Part shown: one piece after another, positions 62,301 to 64,000 of the stretch
Layout: each line of letters opens with the position of its first letter
How positions within the stretch are numbered: the stretch's first letter is position 1
The notes under the pieces: model-generated
Told to the model about the DNA's origin: nothing
Databases searched by the model: none
Seen by the model: the letters and a program-made list of their open reading frames with translations, nothing else
Assembly: GCA_964017045.1 (NCBI GenBank)
Contig: OZ024811.1
Coordinates: forward strand, 14,894,812 to 14,958,811
Reading direction: 5' to 3'
Length of the DNA stretch: 64,000 nucleotides
From: Omphiscola glabra
Taxonomy: Eukaryota; Mollusca; Gastropoda; Lymnaeidae
Position numbers and translations under genes: made by a program

Positions 62301-63226
62301 TAGCCGGCCGGGTGCATGTAGCTAAACCGTGGCGCCAGCCCGTACAGGTAGCACCCGAAGTAGAAGGGCTCGACCCCATACACGGAATGGATGCCTGGAT
62401 GGATCAGTTCCTCACCAACGATCCAGTCTTGTTTTCCAGTCACTGTGTCCCACTTGACGCTGTCGGGGGGGGGGGGGGGGTATAGATAGACGGCACTGTC
62501 ATGTTTTTATTATTTTTGTTACATTGTACTAAACTTGTTACAGCAGTATCAACACATAAATGATACAAACTATCGCGATACATATTTGTCGATATCAACG
62601 CCTGTTAGCAGAATTTTTTTTTTAAAAGTTCTTATTCCGATTGTAAACGTGATGAAAAGTTAGCTAAAAACAAAGGTAGCTAAAATAGAGGTATAGCTGT
62701 ATTAAGTTAGCGAAAATAAGGGTGGCGGAAATAAAGGTTTCTAAAGTAAAGGTAGCTACCATATAGGAAGCTAAAATGAAGGTAGCTAAAATATAGGTAC
62801 CTAAAATAAAGGTGGCTTAAATAAAGGTAGCTAAAAAACGGAAGCTAAGACAATTATAGCTAAAATAAAGGCAGTGAATTGCTATTTTTTAGCTGCCAGT
62901 AGTTAATCCTTACAAATGTGGCACATGTCATTAGCAAATGACAGGTGGTGACATTAAAGTGATACAAAGAAATCCGCTTCAATCTAAAAGTAAAGGGATT
63001 TCCATACTGTAGCACGCTAAATTCTGGACGGCTGCTAGGATTTCTCCCGACGCTACCCCCCCCCAACCCCACCCCCCCTCCACGGGTTCGTTTTCCACAA
63101 CCCGTCGCTAGTTAGACGTACCCGGTGTTTAAGTCTTCCCCATCTAGGCGCAACTTCTTCCTTTGAATGGCTTCCACCACAATGAGGACGTAATGGTCAG
63201 CTGATGTGTTTCCGAAGCTAGGAGTG
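53129..63226 (-). CDS. Gene C: third paralog, minus strand, 5' part outside window
   Basis: Ten exons on the minus strand, in order: 63122-63226, 62279-62459, 61418-61505, 60688-60738, 59761-59836, 59315-59418, 56393-56527, 55163-55258, 54422-54494, 53129-53315. All junctions are GT-AG and phases agree throughout. They encode the end of the IgGFc-type domain, two acidic loops, TSP-1-like half module, three Cys-rich modules, a membrane helix and a 61-residue tail. Lengths 88, 51, 76, 104, 135 and 96 equal gene B. The signal peptide and most of the ectodomain lie right of base 64000. The tail is longer than and unrelated to those of genes A and B. Confidence 0.83.
54200..54430 (-). repeat. ~80-bp array built from gene C's transmembrane exon end and donor
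   Basis: On the minus strand ggtgtgtacgtctacgtgtaag at the real donor recurs as ggtgtgtactacttcgtgta, ggcatgcacatctaagtgtt and ggttgtgtacatctacgtgt, each followed by ..gtac..ttgtgca. Confidence 0.87.
54422..54494 (-). CDS. Gene C exon: transmembrane segment
   Basis: 73 nt, acceptor tccag, donor gtaagt. Reads GIQAQ then VYVLIIFWIIPCIGVYVYV. The SWWKY leader of genes A and B is absent. Its last bases plus donor are copied about three times downstream. Confidence 0.85.
55163..55258 (-). CDS. Gene C exon: Cys-rich module 3
   Basis: 96 nt, acceptor tccag, donor gtaagt. Reads CDQFEYGIDCKLDCLDKC then GEDCADRVIGSCG. Confidence 0.88.
55285..55660. repeat. ~12-bp minisatellite
   Basis: About thirty cagttacagtgcta-type units ending ~25 bp from gene C's 55258 acceptor. 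Confidence 0.95.
55795..56005. repeat. ~16-bp minisatellite
   Basis: About thirteen units of tcattcaatggatggg; decayed tggatcgat motifs continue to ~56350. Confidence 0.95.
56393..56527 (-). CDS. Gene C exon: EGF-like module 2
   Basis: 135 nt, acceptor ttcag, donor gtaaga. Reads CDIGKWGLNCSSDCANC, DPDCDKFEGTCAVC and KFPNASC, with sequon NAS where A and B have NES. Confidence 0.88.
57350..57545 (-). repeat. Possible tRNA-derived SINE
   Basis: On the minus strand agtccaatggttgaag resembles an A box and ggtttgagaacc a B box, about 45 bp apart. Weak; no poly(A) tail or target duplication seen. Confidence 0.25.
58258..58437 (+). mobile_element. LINE 3'-terminal fragment
   Basis: Reads RRLTGRPRLRWIDDVGKDL, then LGVRAWRRKAMERSEWKDAV and EQARALHGL before a stop; the closing residues of a common animal LINE ORF2. 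Antisense to gene C. Confidence 0.85.
58960..59155. repeat. ~14-bp degenerate array
   Basis: About twelve aaggcaacctaaag-type units. Confidence 0.9.
59315..59418 (-). CDS. Gene C exon: Cys-rich module 1
   Basis: 104 nt, acceptor ctcaag, donor gtgagt. Reads KCDDPAPVNEGLHCKSASEE then VCYKHSKCPA. NYG of the paralogs is NEG here; cysteines are conserved. Confidence 0.86.
59761..59836 (-). CDS. Gene C exon: thrombospondin-1-like half module
   Basis: 76 nt, acceptor actag, donor gtatgt. Reads NGNWGQWSQWSCSHNC then LDTRLFRSR. Confidence 0.86.
60395..60685. repeat. ~30-bp minisatellite
   Basis: Nine to ten units with gttacacatcataaaggtaa and caaacccc, starting directly at gene C's 60688 donor. Confidence 0.96.
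60688..60738 (-). CDS. Gene C exon: second acidic loop
   Basis: 51 nt, acceptor ctgcag, donor gttagt (non-optimal). Reads DNDKDGFVDEDLGKPPR. Confidence 0.85.
61310..61470 (-). repeat. ~52-bp array built from gene C's acidic-loop exon and donor
   Basis: On the minus strand tgtgacagacgaattgacga..ataggtaagc (exon end and donor) is followed by two copies, tgtgacagacgaattgacaa..gtaggtaagc (donor at 61365) and tgtaacagacgaattgacca. Confidence 0.92.
61418..61505 (-). CDS. Gene C exon: first acidic loop
   Basis: 88 nt, acceptor gacag, donor gtaagc. Reads PCTQSQTVPGDLIDNDC then DRRIDEEIEDKIG. Loop Gly is replaced by Arg (DNDCDRR). The exon's 3' half with donor is copied downstream (61310-61417). Confidence 0.83.
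62279..62459 (-). CDS. Gene C exon: end of IgGFc-binding-type domain
   Basis: 181 nt with acceptor gacag after a poly-C run and donor gtagga. Reads VKWDTVTGKQDWIVGEEL, IHSVYGVEPFYFGCYLYGLA and HPAGYIAAPING. The YFGCYLYG motif aligns with gene B. The intron after it has no 60-bp array. Confidence 0.85.
62640..62875. repeat. ~15-bp degenerate minisatellite
   Basis: About fourteen aggtagctaaaataa-type units. Confidence 0.93.
63122..63226 (-). CDS. Gene C exon (homologue of gene B exon 10)
   Basis: 105 nt with acceptor tttcag and donor gtacgt. Reads TPSFGNTSADHYVLIVVEA then IQRKKLRLDGEDLNTG. Aligns with gene B exon 10 plus one codon, same phases. Confidence 0.82.
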
Positions 63227-63469
63227 CTGAAATCGGTGTTTCAAAACGTCTTTTAGGACGACAGAAAAAAAAATATTACTGAGATAACATTTGTTGCCTT
63301 TGTTTAAATGTGGAGTGAGCTAATTGGAATTTATTTATAATTGCAAATCTACTTTTGATCACCAATCAATTGTGGTGTGGGGGAAAAACTAAATTAACAT
63401 GTGCCCAAATGTATCACTGCATTTAAAATCATTCCAAAAAAAAAAATTCTGGGTAGGAGCAGAATTATG

Positions 63470-64000
63470 TATATTCAGGTTATGTATAACCTCGGGTTAC
63501 GAATGCATAATATCACGAACAGTTCGGGTTACGAACAACAACTTCGAAAATTGTTTGTCTCGGGTAACGAACAGTGTCTCGGGCTACGAACGAAGGCGTG
63601 ACTGAAAGAGAGAGAGAGAGAGAGAGACCAAGGTTTAACGTTCGAGACAAACGATTGCGTACAGTACAAACGCAGTGAAGCATGTCATCAATCAATGATT
63701 TCCACCTTACTAAAGAAGAAAGTGTTACTTAAATCAGTCGCGCTGGCCAAAGACGTAACTAAGCTGCAGAAGCCAAGTCCTCAAAATTGTAGAGCAGGTT
63801 CAAAATCTTACCTTGGTCTGAATCAATGAAAAAGCGACCTGCAGGAGACAACGTTAGTGGGGAAATACTATATGTGAAAAAAGCGAGGCTGTTGCACAGT
63901 GACTGTGTAATTACCGGTAGACACGGAGAGGCTGCAAGGTCTAACGAGAAAGGAGCAGAGACATTCACGGAGCAATGTGATGAGATCATCAAAGGGTAAC
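63470..64000 (+). mobile_element. Pogo/Tigger-type transposase fragment, running off the window
   Basis: 63480-63600 has repeated cgggttacgaac motifs like Tigger ends. At 63827-63915 the plus strand reads KKRPAGDNVSGEILYVKKA then RLLHSDCV, aligning with the CENP-B-type helix-turn-helix of Tigger transposases. A (GA)n run lies at 63606-63626. Confidence 0.65.

Overview
The window is eukaryotic, almost certainly a gastropod mollusc. Genes are split into short exons with long introns full of minisatellites, microsatellites, LINE fragments and hAT-type MITEs. Non-autonomous hAT copies here resemble the SPIN family, which from memory is known from vertebrates, a triatomine bug and a pond snail, so a freshwater pulmonate is my best guess. 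There is no prokaryotic gene organisation. No species can be named from sequence alone.

I find one gene family in three copies. Gene A (+, 487..7752) has only its 3' half inside the window. Gene B (+, 10403..47003) appears complete: 19 exons whose phases all agree, 2118 coding bases, about 705 residues, from a signal-peptide exon to a cytoplasmic tail. Gene C (-, 63226..53129) is the 3' part of a third copy, facing gene B tail to tail. The inferred protein is a single-pass type I membrane receptor. In order it has a signal peptide, an IgGFc-binding-protein-type ectodomain (about 450 residues), two acidic DxDxDG-like loops, a short thrombospondin-1-like Trp/Cys module, three cysteine-rich EGF-like modules, one membrane helix and a short Ser/Thr-rich tail. 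Internal exon lengths are the same in all copies that show them (88, 51, 76, 104, 135, 96, about 70 nt), so these are recent-style tandem and inverted duplicates.

Layout: 1-7.75 kb gene A with a LINE in sense and another antisense; 7.75-10.4 kb spacer with two hAT MITEs; 10.4-47.0 kb gene B, with large introns almost all holding tandem arrays; 47.0-53.1 kb convergent spacer with a possible extra gene B tail exon, a LINE fragment flanked by inverted repeats, and an AATT-ended MITE; 53.1-63.2 kb gene C; 63.2-64 kb a degraded pogo/Tigger-type transposase in gene C.

The most unusual feature is that at least eight minisatellites start as duplications of the last (or first) bases of a coding exon together with its splice site, so the arrays carry rows of extra donor or acceptor sites. 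In gene B one such array (from 34740) has a 60-bp unit, exactly 20 codons, open in the exon's frame for three units, with a phase-0 donor after each of the first two units as well as at the exon end; alternative donor use could add 20-residue blocks to the ectodomain. Together with different tails in each paralog, this looks like a locus built to vary. An immune or recognition role is inference only.
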